A stretch of 64,000 bases of DNA from Rhodocytophaga rosea (GTDB lineage: Bacteria; Bacteroidota; Bacteroidia; Cytophagales; 172606-1), in assembly GCF_010119975.1 (NCBI RefSeq), contig NZ_CP048222.1, positions 1,943,501 to 2,007,500 of the forward strand, read 5' to 3'. The notes under the pieces are model-generated. The model saw nothing but the letters and a program-made list of their open reading frames with translations, was not told the DNA's origin and made no database searches. Of the stretch, positions 16,353 through 25,390 are shown in pieces; position 1 is the stretch's first letter, and the number at the start of each line of letters is the position of its first letter. The position numbers were made by a program, and so were the translations under genes.

Positions 16353-16532
16353 TTAATCTTTCTGTGAAAACATTAGTTTATTGTTTACTTTCTGGGAAAC
16401 ACATTTATGCCGCAGGTTCAGGTTAACCTCTTTAAGCACCCGGTTTTGTCTTTCCAGTTCGTTCATTCGATGCAAGATAACCTGGTCTCTTGCTTCCAGC
16501 TCTTCGAGCATTTTTCGGTAATCCGTTAACAT
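16353..16532 (-). CDS. 59-residue coiled-coil protein
   Basis: A short minus-strand frame from ATG (16530-16532) to TAA (16353-16355). The product begins MLTDYRKMLEELEARDQVIL and continues with a heptad pattern HRMNELERQNRVLKEVNL. Leu and Met occupy a/d positions throughout, so a parallel coiled coil is likely. The C-terminal 15 residues are basic. There is no signal or membrane segment. I do not recognise the family. Coding support is the regular heptad pattern and charged helix composition, which are unlikely by chance. Confidence 0.55.
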   Translation of the reverse strand: MLTDYRKMLEELEARDQVILHRMNELERQNRVLKEVNLNLRHKCVSQKVNNKLMFSQKD

Positions 16533-16926
16533 GTCAGTATTTCCACGTAGGAGAGAATGCGTATCATCTGATCAAAAAGTATTTTATTTAGTCTATAAAA
16601 CCAGTTCCGCTCTCACAACTCCTTTTTGCAATATTAAACCGGCAGCAAATGGCAGTAATAGTCCTGAAAATATTTAATTATACTTTTAATGAACGCTGGA
16701 GGTTACACTTCTTTCTGAGAATTTTACAAAATGTTAAGTAAACGCTTGTTTCTTTTATCTATGAACTGCAAAGTTATTCCTGAGTTAAGGCAAGGGTTCA
16801 CTTGATTCTTTCAAAAATAGCTATTGAGCAGAATCAAAAACTTTCCGGCCGGATGTTCTTTGAATAAACCGCCGGGTTTATGTACTTTAGATTTTTATTG
16901 ACTCAACACGTATAATTTATACAAAT
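16533..16926. other. 394-base intergenic region
   Basis: A+T-rich spacer between divergently transcribed genes. Apart from a promoter candidate at 16859-16890 nothing stands out; no gene, repeat or strong hairpin seen. Confidence 0.5.
16859..16890 (+). promoter_or_regulatory. candidate promoter of the TerB-like gene
   Basis: TTTG at 16859-16862, a 20-base spacer, and TACTTTAG at 16883-16890, one mismatch from TAnnTTTG. The ATG is 37 bases downstream. Confidence 0.5.
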
Positions 16927-17319
16927 ATGCCTGAACATAGATCCATTGAAAGTGTATTAGACACGCAACAGAAAAAACTGGCTTTTTTTCAGAATCTGAT
17001 TTTAGTAGCCGCTGCCGATGGTGTATTAGAAGACCAGGAAAGCGATTTTCTGCTCACCATCGGGAATAAATTAGGCCTTCATCCGGATGAAGTAATGCCT
17101 ATTGCCGACAACCTGAGTGTACTAAGTTTTATTATTCCGACCAGTGGCTTGCAAAAAACCCTGGAACTCCAGACACTGGTACAAATGATGATGGAAGATG
17201 GAGAAGTTCATGACCGTGAATATGTACTTTGCCTCGAATATGCACACCGGATTGGCTATACAAAAGAAATTCTTGATACAATGATTGACCAGTTTGCACA
17301 GGGTGATACCAATAAATAA
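16927..17319 (+). CDS. TerB-like protein
   Basis: 130 residues, all helical. The segments FFQNLILVAAADGVLEDQESDFLL and LVQMMMEDGEVHDREYVLCLEYA are the two characteristic acidic loops (ADG-L-D-E, DGEVHDRE) of TerB/DjlA-N-like domains, which coordinate metal in TerB. Single-domain members occur widely in Bacteroidota and are not restricted to tellurite loci; no other ter gene is present. The function is unknown beyond stress association. Monocistronic. Confidence 0.8.
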   Translation: MPEHRSIESVLDTQQKKLAFFQNLILVAAADGVLEDQESDFLLTIGNKLGLHPDEVMPIADNLSVLSFIIPTSGLQKTLELQTLVQMMMEDGEVHDREYVLCLEYAHRIGYTKEILDTMIDQFAQGDTNK

Positions 17320-17499
17320 CACTCAGCTTCTGTCTATTGTCAATGGTCTTTAGTTTATGCTGAATACTACTGTACCATTGACAACCTATGTCCGGTATAC
17401 ATGTATCAATGCAGAGAATTGTTTCTAACCCTGTATCACATCATTTTGCTGTTAACCTCTCCCCTTCTATTCCCGTATTACTAGGCACTAATGATTATA

Positions 17500-17555
17500 G
17501 TTTCAGCCAAAAGCCGGAATTATATTAATAAAGTATTCCGGCTTTTGGCTGAAAC
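17500..17555. repeat. 21-bp perfect inverted repeat
   Basis: Arms 17500-17520 (GTTTCAGCCAAAAGCCGGAAT) and 17535-17555 are exact reverse complements around a 14-base A+T loop. There is no T-tract at either end, so it is not an ordinary terminator. It lies about 180 bases after the TerB-like stop and 135 before the ligD-type gene. Confidence 0.85.
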
Positions 17556-17690
17556 AGCATTGGTAATACAAAGAATATTTATGGCCATTTATACGTGTCT
17601 GAAAAGATAAGTATTCTGGTTCTGGTGGTTATGCATATATTGCCATTCGGCCAATCAGGAAATATTCCATGATTTTTAACTATCACGGCA

Positions 17691-18398
17691 ATGAGCTTAA
17701 AAAACTATTTTGAAAAACGTGATTTCACCAGAACGCCCGAACCTCAGAAAGGTGAAAAAATTACCGGCGATACTTTGCACTTTGTAGTTCAACGTCACCA
17801 GGCTTCTAAATTGCATTATGATTTCAGGCTGGAGATGGATGGAGTGCTCAAAAGCTGGGTTATACCCAAAGGCCCTTCTATGAACCCGAAGGATAAGCGG
17901 CTGGCAGTAATGGTAGAAGATCATCCCCTGGAATACCGCACTTTTGAAGGAGAAATTCCGGAAGGCAACTATGGCGCAGGCATTGTTACCATATGGGATG
18001 AAGGAACTTATCAGGTAGCACCCGATAATGAAGAACCATCCGATGAAAAAACTTTGCTCTCACAGCTCAAAAAGGGAAGCCTGACATTTATATTGAAAGG
18101 AAAACGGCTCAAGGGTATTTTTTCTCTGGTAAAACTTCAGAAAGGCGATCCGGATTCCTGGCTGCTGATTAAGAAAAAGGATGAAGAAGCCACCGAAAAA
18201 GCCTATAATAGCGAAGATTTTGTAAAAAAAGCCGCCATTAAAACAACCCGGACCAGAAAAACTCAGAAAAAACCGTCTGCCGGTAAGCCCGATCCATCCC
18301 CCAAGGTCCTGCAATGGGAACAGAAGCGGCAGCAAAAGAAACAAAAGGAAACCGGTATGAAAAATCAAAAAACAGGCATAGCGAAGGAGTGGAAGTAG
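17691..18398 (+). CDS. LigD 3'-phosphoesterase domain protein
   Basis: 235 residues. Residues 25-155 are the 3'-phosphoesterase (PE) domain of bacterial NHEJ ligase D. H36, H42, D44, R46 and H78 keep exactly the spacing of the metal and phosphate ligands of Pseudomonas LigD PE (H42, H48, D50, R52, H84). PE trims 3'-ribonucleotide and phosphate ends at breaks. The final 60 residues are a lysine-rich linker of the kind that connects PE to neighbouring domains in full LigD. The polymerase domain is in the overlapping next gene; the ATP-dependent ligase domain and Ku are absent from the window. Confidence 0.9.
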   Translation: MSLKNYFEKRDFTRTPEPQKGEKITGDTLHFVVQRHQASKLHYDFRLEMDGVLKSWVIPKGPSMNPKDKRLAVMVEDHPLEYRTFEGEIPEGNYGAGIVTIWDEGTYQVAPDNEEPSDEKTLLSQLKKGSLTFILKGKRLKGIFSLVKLQKGDPDSWLLIKKKDEEATEKAYNSEDFVKKAAIKTTRTRKTQKKPSAGKPDPSPKVLQWEQKRQQKKQKETGMKNQKTGIAKEWK

Positions 18399-19291
18399 AA
18401 ATAGCCGGACAAACCCTGAATTTAAGTAACCTGGATAAAGTTTACTGGCCAGACGAAGGCTATACGAAAGGTGATCTGATCAATTATTACAGGCAAGTAG
18501 CCAGATGGATGCTTCCTTACCTAAAAGACAGGCCACAATCACTGCACCGGCACCCAAATGGAATAAAAGAGGCAGGTTTTTACCAGCGTGATATCAAAAG
18601 CCAGCTGCCTGACTGGATCGAAACTGTTGAGATTTACTCCGAATCTACCAAACGTAACCTGGCACATATTCTCTGCCAGGACGAAGCCACATTAACCTAT
18701 CTCAATAATCTGGGTTGTATTGAAATTCATCCCTGGAACTCGAGGGTACAATCACTGGAAAAACCCGATTATGCAGCTATAGATTTAGATCCCGGAGAAA
18801 ATACCTATGACCAGGTAGTAGAAGTGGCCCTGGAAGTAAAACAGGTATTGGATCATGCCGGCGTTAGCTGCTATTGTAAAACCTCAGGTGCAACCGGTAT
18901 GCACATTTTTGTTCCCCTGGGACGTCAGTATACTTTTGACGAAGCAGAAATATTTGCCAGACGAGTGGCTGAACTTGTACATGCCCGGCTCCCGGAATTA
19001 ACCAGCCTGGAAAGAAGCCCCAAACAGCGCCGCAAACAGGTTTATATAGATTATCTGCAAAATAATATCGGACAATCGCTAGCGGCTGCTTACAGTGTAC
19101 GGCCAATACCCGGAGCTACTGTCTCTACTCCCCTGCTCTGGAGCGAAGTAAAAAAAGGATTAAGTCCCTCTGATTTCAACATTCATACAGTACCAGAACG
19201 GATCAACCAGCTGGGCGATATTTTCGGAGGAGTTTTAGGTTCTGGCATTGATCTGGAAAAATGTCTGGAAAAGCTTAAATCCGGCTCGTAA
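18314..19291 (+). CDS. LigD polymerase domain protein (PolDom, primase fold)
   Basis: 325 residues with the archaeo-eukaryotic primase-like fold of LigD PolDom. It opens with LNLSNLDKVYWPDEGYTKGDLI, carries the IDLDPG catalytic Asp pair, and then KTSGATGMHIFVPL and the terminal VRPIPGATVSTPLLW. It fills gaps with ribonucleotides during end joining. The frame is -1 relative to the phosphoesterase gene and overlaps it by 85 bases. The conserved domain starts only after about residue 27, so an alternative GTG at 18389, close to the upstream TAG, is possible. Either the two are translationally coupled or the locus is a frameshifted LigD. Confidence 0.88.
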   Translation: MGTEAAAKETKGNRYEKSKNRHSEGVEVEIAGQTLNLSNLDKVYWPDEGYTKGDLINYYRQVARWMLPYLKDRPQSLHRHPNGIKEAGFYQRDIKSQLPDWIETVEIYSESTKRNLAHILCQDEATLTYLNNLGCIEIHPWNSRVQSLEKPDYAAIDLDPGENTYDQVVEVALEVKQVLDHAGVSCYCKTSGATGMHIFVPLGRQYTFDEAEIFARRVAELVHARLPELTSLERSPKQRRKQVYIDYLQNNIGQSLAAAYSVRPIPGATVSTPLLWSEVKKGLSPSDFNIHTVPERINQLGDIFGGVLGSGIDLEKCLEKLKSGS

Positions 19292-19536
19292 AATAATAGG
19301 CTGTTCACAGATACTGGTACTTATGACTGGTATTGTACACCCTGGCTGAATAATTTTGCTGTTACACCAACCGTGGCCTGCCCACCTTATTATGTGCAAC
19401 ATTTCAATATATGGAGATCAATAATTACTAATCAAAGTAAAATCTGGTAGGTAATGTATATACTACTACATGTTCATTTGCTGATAGTTGAAAAAATATA
19501 TATAAATTCACACTTTTCTAATAAAATTTCTTTTGA

Positions 19537-20775
19537 GTGTTGGACCAGAAGCCTGATATAAAAATACTACTTGTAGACGACCGGGAGGATAACCTTTTAT
19601 CCATCGAAGCAGTACTGGGACAAGATAAATACTTGTATTCCAGGGCTAATTCAGGCAGGCAAGCCCTTAAAATCCTGCTTAAAGAACAGGATTTTTCCCT
19701 CATCCTGATGGATGTACAAATGCCTGATCTGAATGGATTTGAAACAGCTACCATGATCTATGACCGGGAGAAGCTCAAAAATATCCCTATTATTTTTATC
19801 ACTGCCCACGATTATGGCGACGAAAATATGTATAAAGGTTATAAGGCAGGTGCGGTAGATTATATATTCAAACCCATTAATGCCGATCTGCTGAAAGCCA
19901 AAGTATCTGTTTTTATTGACCTCTATAAAAAGAATAACCAGTTGCGGCTGCAGGAGCAGAAGCTGAAAGCCATCAATAATGAACTGGAAGAAAGAGTAAG
20001 ACAACGGACAGAGGAATTGTTGAAAAAGAATATTGAACTGGAATCTAAAAACCTGGAACTCAACAAGATCAATTACGACCTGGATAATTTCGTATATACG
20101 GCTTCTCATGACCTGAAAGGCCCGATTGCCAACCTGGAAGGATTAATCCATATGCTCAACCGCAAACTCAAGGACAAAATCACCGATGAGGAATTGCAGT
20201 TGTTTAACATGATCCACATGTCTATTTCCAAATTCAATCATACGATTAAAGACCTGACTGAAATTACCAGGGTGCAAAAAGACATGAATGAGGAACTGGA
20301 ATATATTTCTTTTGCCGAAATTACTGACGATATTAAAAGAGATATTCAGAAACTGATTGATGAATCCAATGCGGTGGTTGTTGAAAACTTTGGAGTAGAT
20401 AAAATTATGTATGCCCGTAAAAATCTCCGGAGCATACTATATAACCTGATTACCAATGGCATAAAATACCGCTCCTCTGACCGGGAAGCAGAAATTACAA
20501 TTAGTACTTATCAGGAAGAAGATTTTATTGTGCTCTCTGTACAGGATAATGGATTGGGGCTAAATCCTAACCAGCAATCCAAATTATTCAATATGTTTAA
20601 GCGCTTACATACCCATGTAGAAGGTTCAGGCATTGGCTTGTATATTGTAAAGCGTATTGTGGAAAACAGCGGTGGGCGTATTCAGGTAGAAAGTGAACCG
20701 GGTAAAGGCACTACATTCCGGGTATATTTTAAAAAAGCGCTTGCTACCAACGGAACCCCTGTCATGAGCAGATAA
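19537..20775 (+). CDS. response regulator / histidine kinase hybrid (REC-HisKA-HATPase)
   Basis: 412 residues from a GTG start. An N-terminal receiver domain (about 8-125) has DD at 14-15, phosphoacceptor D59 in ILMDVQMPD and K112. A long coiled coil follows (about 133-182). The dimerisation helix carries H191 in TASHDLKGP. The ATPase domain has the N box LYNLITNGIKY, G1 DNGLG and G2 GSGIGLYIVKR. The order REC first, without membrane span, makes it a soluble phosphorelay component or cyclic sensor. No partner is adjacent. DHp motif is SHDLK with Gly after Lys, an uncommon variant of SHELRTP, still typical for Bacteroidota. Confidence 0.9.
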   Translation: MLDQKPDIKILLVDDREDNLLSIEAVLGQDKYLYSRANSGRQALKILLKEQDFSLILMDVQMPDLNGFETATMIYDREKLKNIPIIFITAHDYGDENMYKGYKAGAVDYIFKPINADLLKAKVSVFIDLYKKNNQLRLQEQKLKAINNELEERVRQRTEELLKKNIELESKNLELNKINYDLDNFVYTASHDLKGPIANLEGLIHMLNRKLKDKITDEELQLFNMIHMSISKFNHTIKDLTEITRVQKDMNEELEYISFAEITDDIKRDIQKLIDESNAVVVENFGVDKIMYARKNLRSILYNLITNGIKYRSSDREAEITISTYQEEDFIVLSVQDNGLGLNPNQQSKLFNMFKRLHTHVEGSGIGLYIVKRIVENSGGRIQVESEPGKGTTFRVYFKKALATNGTPVMSR

Positions 20776-20902
20776 AGAAACATATTGCCTTTCAAAATTT
20801 AATGGGTAACTTCAATTACAGGATTTTGAATAATAATTTTGCATCTGTTTAAAATCCATTATTCCGGCTACCAGCTTTTTCACATCCGCAAGTGTAGCGT
20901 TT

Positions 20903-21427
20903 TTATTTATCTAATTTCCCGTCTTTCTGAAGCCTTTCTATAATTTCGGGATTATTCCTGGGGTCCTGATTTGCTGCCTGTGAGTTAAAATGTATTTTCA
21001 GATTTTTATCTTTTCCTTCTGCCTCCAGGGGTTCATTAATGACAATCCAGGGCAGATAGGCCGAAGAATATAAAGGCTGAATAAAACCACAATACTGCCG
21101 CTTGCCATCTACTGTAACTACAAACATATGCCCATGTACGCTGGTCTGAAAGCCACTTAACTGGCTAAGCGGAATGGTAAGCGTTGCCGTATTATTGTCT
21201 GGGTTGTAGGATTTTATCTGGTTATAGCTGAGAAAAGGCTTTGTCTGAAGCTGTATTGTATCCAGATTCAACTGGGAATAATCGATATCCCACTTGTATG
21301 AATTCACCTGTTTTGCCAGATAGATTTCAACACCCTGTCCTGTCGAATATTCTGGTTTGGGGCTAGCAGATTCGCAGCCGGAAAAAAGCAAGCTACATAA
21401 TAAAAAACACGTAAACAGGTATTTCAT
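20903..21427 (-). CDS. lipoprotein of unknown function
   Basis: 174 residues with a lipoprotein signal MKYLFTCFLLCSLLFSGC, lipid cysteine at about 18. The mature protein is strand-rich (GVEIYLAKQVNSYKWDIDYS, ATLTIPLSQLSGFQTSVHGHMFVVTVDGKR). The segment GHMFVVTVDGKRQYCGFIQPLYSS-LPWIVI is the most distinctive. I do not recognise a named family, though similar proteins are found as single genes in Bacteroidota. Likely anchored to the outer or inner membrane facing the periplasm. Confidence 0.72.
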   Translation of the reverse strand: MKYLFTCFLLCSLLFSGCESASPKPEYSTGQGVEIYLAKQVNSYKWDIDYSQLNLDTIQLQTKPFLSYNQIKSYNPDNNTATLTIPLSQLSGFQTSVHGHMFVVTVDGKRQYCGFIQPLYSSAYLPWIVINEPLEAEGKDKNLKIHFNSQAANQDPRNNPEIIERLQKDGKLDK

Positions 21428-21740
21428 CTATTCAATCTGTTTGAATGTAGACAGCAGGGTTATACAGCCAGACTGTTTTCAGCAGGCTCAATGTGTAAGA
21501 CCGGTGATTTTTTTACTCTTTTCTGTAAAGAATCCTGCATATATTCAGGCAATTCATCTACTGCCCTACAAAGGCAAGTAAACTTACATTTATAATCATT
21601 ACTACTTTAAAAATAATCTTTCGCATAGCTGGTTGACTTGTATTTTAATTAGTTGAATCTCCCACCCTTATGTAATCAAGTAAAAGATGGGAGACTCATT
21701 ATATTTTTCAGTTACCTTGTAAAAAGGTATTATAAAATTC

Positions 21741-23042
21741 TTATTCGGCTGCTACCGGAATAACACTCAGCAGTTTCAAGTTTTTAGGATCGCTGTAATC
21801 ATACTGGGAAATACCATTGGTTCCGGTCACAATGGCTATGTTTTCATAAGGAATTACATCAAAGGCTTGTCCGGGTTTAGTACCCAGATGTGCTTTGTCA
21901 ATGGCAAGCGGATCAGTGGCATCATATACTTTCAGTCCGAACGTACCATCGCAAATAAACAGCGTTTTATCATCAAGTCCTAAGCCATGTGGATTTCCCA
22001 TAGGATAGGATTTAACCAGTTTGGGAGCCGCCAGGTCACTAATATCCACCACATCCAGTTGATTGATAAAACCGCCGCAGGTGTTGCCATTCCGCAAGGT
22101 TACATAGGCATATTTATCATCGGCTACAACCGGATCGCAGCTGCGTACATGGGCAAAGGTTGAGATATGTACCGGGCTGGCAGGATTGGCATTGTCGTAA
22201 ATGTGCATGCCGGTTTGAGAGCCGATAAATAGCTTATCTTTATAAGGAAAAATCGTTTCTATACTCCAGCCTATATTAATCGCATTCATCATAAAAGGCT
22301 GTGTTGGCGTAGAAATATCGAACAGCTGCATATTTGCCTGGTCGATGGTATAAAGATAATTATCATATATAGTATACCTGGCCATAGAACCGCCAATACC
22401 TGGTTTGCTGCCTCCACCGGGAGCAGGTGAGCTATTTGCCCTGGCATCGGTAAGCATCGCATAACTACTGCCAAACCACATAAAGGGTTGTATATTAGCC
22501 GTATTACATTCACTGATCTGAGTGGTACGGGTTTGTTTCCAGTCCGTAATAATGCCTATACTAGGATCTATCTGCTGTCCGGCTTGAATAGTACGTGTCC
22601 AGGCTGGAAATATATCTTTTACCCGGCTTACCTCATGAATATTTTCCGGATCGCTGATATCTAATGCCACCAGGTCTACATGGCTGTCGGCGTAGAGAAT
22701 ATTGCCTTTCACAGCCATATCTATATTGCCGGGAATGTTAATAAACGCCAGATTCTCTGGTTTTGAAGGATCTGAATTATTGAACACATGAATACCTTTG
22801 CCAGGCTCATTTACCAGCAGGTAATTGCCAATGATATATATCTTTCCGGCTTCCCGTACAGGTTCTGCGGCCTGCCTGGCTACCGATGACCGTAATTCAT
22901 CAAAGGTCAGGTAAACCGGCTCATACAAAGTATAGGTCAGCGTACGTTCGCATTCATCCTGGCAGCCGCTGTACAGCAGGAACATGCATACATAGAGCAG
23001 GCTGGTAAAGGCTGGAACCCTAATAAGTAATTTCTGTTTCAT
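21741..23042 (-). CDS. LVIVD-repeat beta-propeller lipoprotein
   Basis: 433 residues. The signal sequence ends in FLLYSGC (C at about 27). The body is built from LVIVD-type blades, each with a hydrophobic strand followed by D-S-P--P (VHFNN-like HVFNNSDPSKPE, LVALDISDPENI, MQLFDISTPTQP, MHIYDNANPASP, LDVVDISDLAAP, LKVYDATDPLA, ISQYDYSDPKN). That makes about seven blades. Such surface propellers are thought to mediate binding; ligands are unknown. The gene follows a small lipoprotein gene by 68 bases and is probably in one operon with it. Confidence 0.88.
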   Translation of the reverse strand: MKQKLLIRVPAFTSLLYVCMFLLYSGCQDECERTLTYTLYEPVYLTFDELRSSVARQAAEPVREAGKIYIIGNYLLVNEPGKGIHVFNNSDPSKPENLAFINIPGNIDMAVKGNILYADSHVDLVALDISDPENIHEVSRVKDIFPAWTRTIQAGQQIDPSIGIITDWKQTRTTQISECNTANIQPFMWFGSSYAMLTDARANSSPAPGGGSKPGIGGSMARYTIYDNYLYTIDQANMQLFDISTPTQPFMMNAINIGWSIETIFPYKDKLFIGSQTGMHIYDNANPASPVHISTFAHVRSCDPVVADDKYAYVTLRNGNTCGGFINQLDVVDISDLAAPKLVKSYPMGNPHGLGLDDKTLFICDGTFGLKVYDATDPLAIDKAHLGTKPGQAFDVIPYENIAIVTGTNGISQYDYSDPKNLKLLSVIPVAAE

Positions 23043-23110
23043 ATCTGGATAAAGGTTTGGGTATTATAAAAGAATCAGGTTAGAGTAAAAAACAGCTAAG
23101 AGAACCTGGA

Positions 23111-23530
23111 CTAATTCTCCTCGTTTGTAGTAACCAGGCTGATACAGGTAATTTCTACTACTTTGCCAACCATACAGATACTACCCAGATCAGGCCGTTC
23201 GGTATAGGCAATGCTTACCCGTTTGCCATCTATAAATTGCACATCATCGATAACAGGAGCAGGCAAGGGCGGTGTACCACAAAAGCCATAGTCATACACT
23301 GGCTCCAGGCGTTCGCCATTATCGAGTTCCAGCACAAATCCACAGCCGTCCACGCCCCGTAAATCGCGTATAGTTGCCGTTGTTCCACAGGCTTGTGCGG
23401 GCACGATTTCACTTTTCTGGCAGGAAGTAACCGCACTCAGCAGCAGCAATGAAAGCAATAATAACAGGCCATATAACCCATAATCTGCCAGGGATTTCAT
23501 TTTTCTCAGTCTGCTTTTCAGGGTAATCAT
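23111..23530 (-). CDS. small lipoprotein upstream of the LVIVD gene
   Basis: 139 residues, or 129 if the ATG at 23500 is used. A long Leu-rich signal segment (LLLLLSLLLLSAVTSC) ends in a lipid cysteine. The mature part has six further cysteines (positions in QACGTT, DGCGFV, DYGFCG, SICMVG, EITCIS), suggesting disulfides. ATIRDLRGVDGCGFVLELDNGERLEP resembles a short secreted domain common next to LVIVD proteins in Bacteroidota. Function unknown; co-expression with the propeller suggests a complex at the cell surface. Confidence 0.75.
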   Translation of the reverse strand: MITLKSRLRKMKSLADYGLYGLLLLLSLLLLSAVTSCQKSEIVPAQACGTTATIRDLRGVDGCGFVLELDNGERLEPVYDYGFCGTPPLPAPVIDDVQFIDGKRVSIAYTERPDLGSICMVGKVVEITCISLVTTNEEN

Positions 23531-23811
23531 CGGTGGTATTATTAAAAGAATAATTTGACGTTGAACTTCTACACTTTAATGACCCAGGCATAGAAAAGAT
23601 GGTTGCAAGGCGAGAAAAAATATTAAAAATTTAGCAGGTCAATCAGTAGGTGTTTGAGGAAACTGGCTTCAGACAATTTAATTGTTAATTTCAAACATGG
23701 AATCTGTTTTTAGATAGCATATAAGCTAAAAGAATTCTATCTTAGAAATATAGTTCGCTGAGTAATTATCTAAGCCATAAATAATGTGGAATAAACATAA
23801 AATCATATAGT

Positions 23812-24021
23812 ATGAAGAACTCAAATTTTTATCTAAAAGTGGGTATCATAGTTAACATCTTTGTATTAGGCTATATCTTGTTATTTATAGTAACTGAATC
23901 TGGATGGTTAAGAATAGAAACTATATCTGAAGCCAGCATTGCTGTTATTATAGTTTTACTATTAAGCGCTATTGCCGGATATTTCTATTTGCCCTATTTC
24001 CGAAAGAAAGTCGGAATCTAA
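23812..24021 (+). CDS. 69-residue two-span membrane protein
   Basis: The protein begins MKNSNFYLKVG and has two hydrophobic helices at about 10-28 and 42-62, separated by a short polar loop (TESGWLRIETISEAS). It ends in a basic YFRKKVGI tail, consistent with both termini in the cytoplasm. I do not recognise the family. A+T-rich codon use is normal for the region. Its coding status rests on the coherent hairpin topology. Confidence 0.6.
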   Translation: MKNSNFYLKVGIIVNIFVLGYILLFIVTESGWLRIETISEASIAVIIVLLLSAIAGYFYLPYFRKKVGI

Positions 24022-24069
24022 TCTTTACAGCACTACTAATGAGCATGAAGTAATTAGCTTCGGGTAAAT

Positions 24070-24468
24070 TGCTTGTAAGTAGAAACAAAATGCTTAATTA
24101 AGCAACTAAAACGTTTATTCCACAAAACAAAATGACTACTTGCAAGAATAAACCTCTTATTTAACCTGCCATTTGGTCAAACTCCTGGCAGAAGACTCTT
24201 TATTAAATAGATTAAGTTTGTAATTATGCCTTTTGCATCGGATACTCAACAAAGCAAATTGGCAATTATACAGAACAAAGTGCTTATTCGTTAAATGAAG
24301 ATGGCTATTTAACAGGTTAAATGCATGTTTGTTTCCTGCAAATGGCTATTCCCTAATACAAAGTCTTTATTCACTCAATTGAAATAGATATTTAGCAAAT
24401 ACAATTGACTACTTGCTAATAGAAGTCGGCCATTGTCTAAGGTAGACTGGCTTTTCACCTACACTCAT
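24070..24468. repeat. 19-unit degenerate tandem array with 21-bp period
   Basis: Nineteen consecutive units of exactly 21 bp fill 399 bases with no indels. Loose consensus TGGCTATTT-C-AA----AAA: T/C at position 1, G at 2, T-rich 6-9, A-rich 18-20. Examples are 24343 (TGGCTATTCCCTAATACAAA), 24301 (ATGGCTATTTAACAGGTTAA) and 24406 (TGACTACTTGCTAATAGAAG). No frame is open through it. Phase is kept although sequence identity is low. Confidence 0.75.
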
Positions 24469-24551
24469 TTTTAAATGAGTACATAAACAGGCAATTTGCA
24501 CCCTGTAAACTTTTATTCCGGCATTTTTGTACTCTAATCAAAACATTACCT

Positions 24552-25316
24552 ATGTCCATATCTTCACAAATCGAATTATCAGGCATACAGAGAGTAAGTG
24601 AAGCGGTAAGTGTAACGCTTCGCAAAATGCGTGAATACACTCGTCCGGGCATGAGCACCAAAGAAATTGATGAATATGGAGGAGCCATTTTAAAAGAATT
24701 TGGTGCCAGATCAGCTCCCAAAATAAGTTATGGTTTTCCCGGCTGGACCTGCATCAGTGTAAATAATGAAGTAGCCCATGGTATTCCTTCGCATAAAACT
24801 ATTTTGAGAGAAGGTGATCTGGTGAATATTGATGTATCAGCAGAACTGGATGGATTCTGGGGAGATAATGGAGGCTCATTTGTATTGGGGAACGATTTAT
24901 ATAATCACCAAGTATTGGTGGATGCTTCCAAAACAATCTTGTTCAAAGCCATTCAGCAAATCAAGGGCGGTGTCAGAATTGCCGAAGTAGGAGGTTTTAT
25001 AGAAAAAGAAGCAAAGAAATCCGGGTTCCGGGTAATAAAAAACCTGGTGGGCCATGGCATAGGCAGAAAACTACACGAAGAACCTAGTGAAATACCCAAT
25101 TATTATGACGCTATGAACCGGCAGCGGTTTAAAAAGAATTCAGTAGTAGCCATTGAAACCTTTATTTCTACCAGAGCCAGCATTGCCCATGACAAAGGCG
25201 ACGGCTGGACGCTGGTGACCAAAGATGGAAGTTTTGTAGCCCAGCATGAGCATACCATCCTCATTACTGACCATACTCCTATTATTCTCACAGAAGCTAA
25301 TCAGATCTGGAATTAG
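24552..25316 (+). CDS. map: type I methionyl aminopeptidase
   Basis: 254 residues, the standard size of type Ia MetAP. It removes the initiator methionine from nascent proteins. Metal ligands are D94 (NIDVS), D105 (WGDNGG), H168 (VGHGIG), E202 (AIETF) and E233 (QHEHT); H76 (VAHGIPS) is the substrate-binding histidine. No zinc-finger extension is present. The gene is not in a ribosomal-protein operon here, so it may be a second copy in addition to the usual one in the spc-type operon. A weak hairpin follows the stop. Confidence 0.95.
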   Translation: MSISSQIELSGIQRVSEAVSVTLRKMREYTRPGMSTKEIDEYGGAILKEFGARSAPKISYGFPGWTCISVNNEVAHGIPSHKTILREGDLVNIDVSAELDGFWGDNGGSFVLGNDLYNHQVLVDASKTILFKAIQQIKGGVRIAEVGGFIEKEAKKSGFRVIKNLVGHGIGRKLHEEPSEIPNYYDAMNRQRFKKNSVVAIETFISTRASIAHDKGDGWTLVTKDGSFVAQHEHTILITDHTPIILTEANQIWN

Positions 25317-25390
25317 TTCTTTTTAGCCCACGGACCACAGACGACAGTCCACAGCAGAAGATTTTGTTTTGGAAACGATTTATTAAACCA

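Noticed and set aside
18350-18398. Programmed frameshift at CAAAAAACA between the LigD-type genes
   Set aside because: The zero-frame codons (CAA AAA ACA) do not form a good -1 slippery heptamer; coupling by overlap is simpler.
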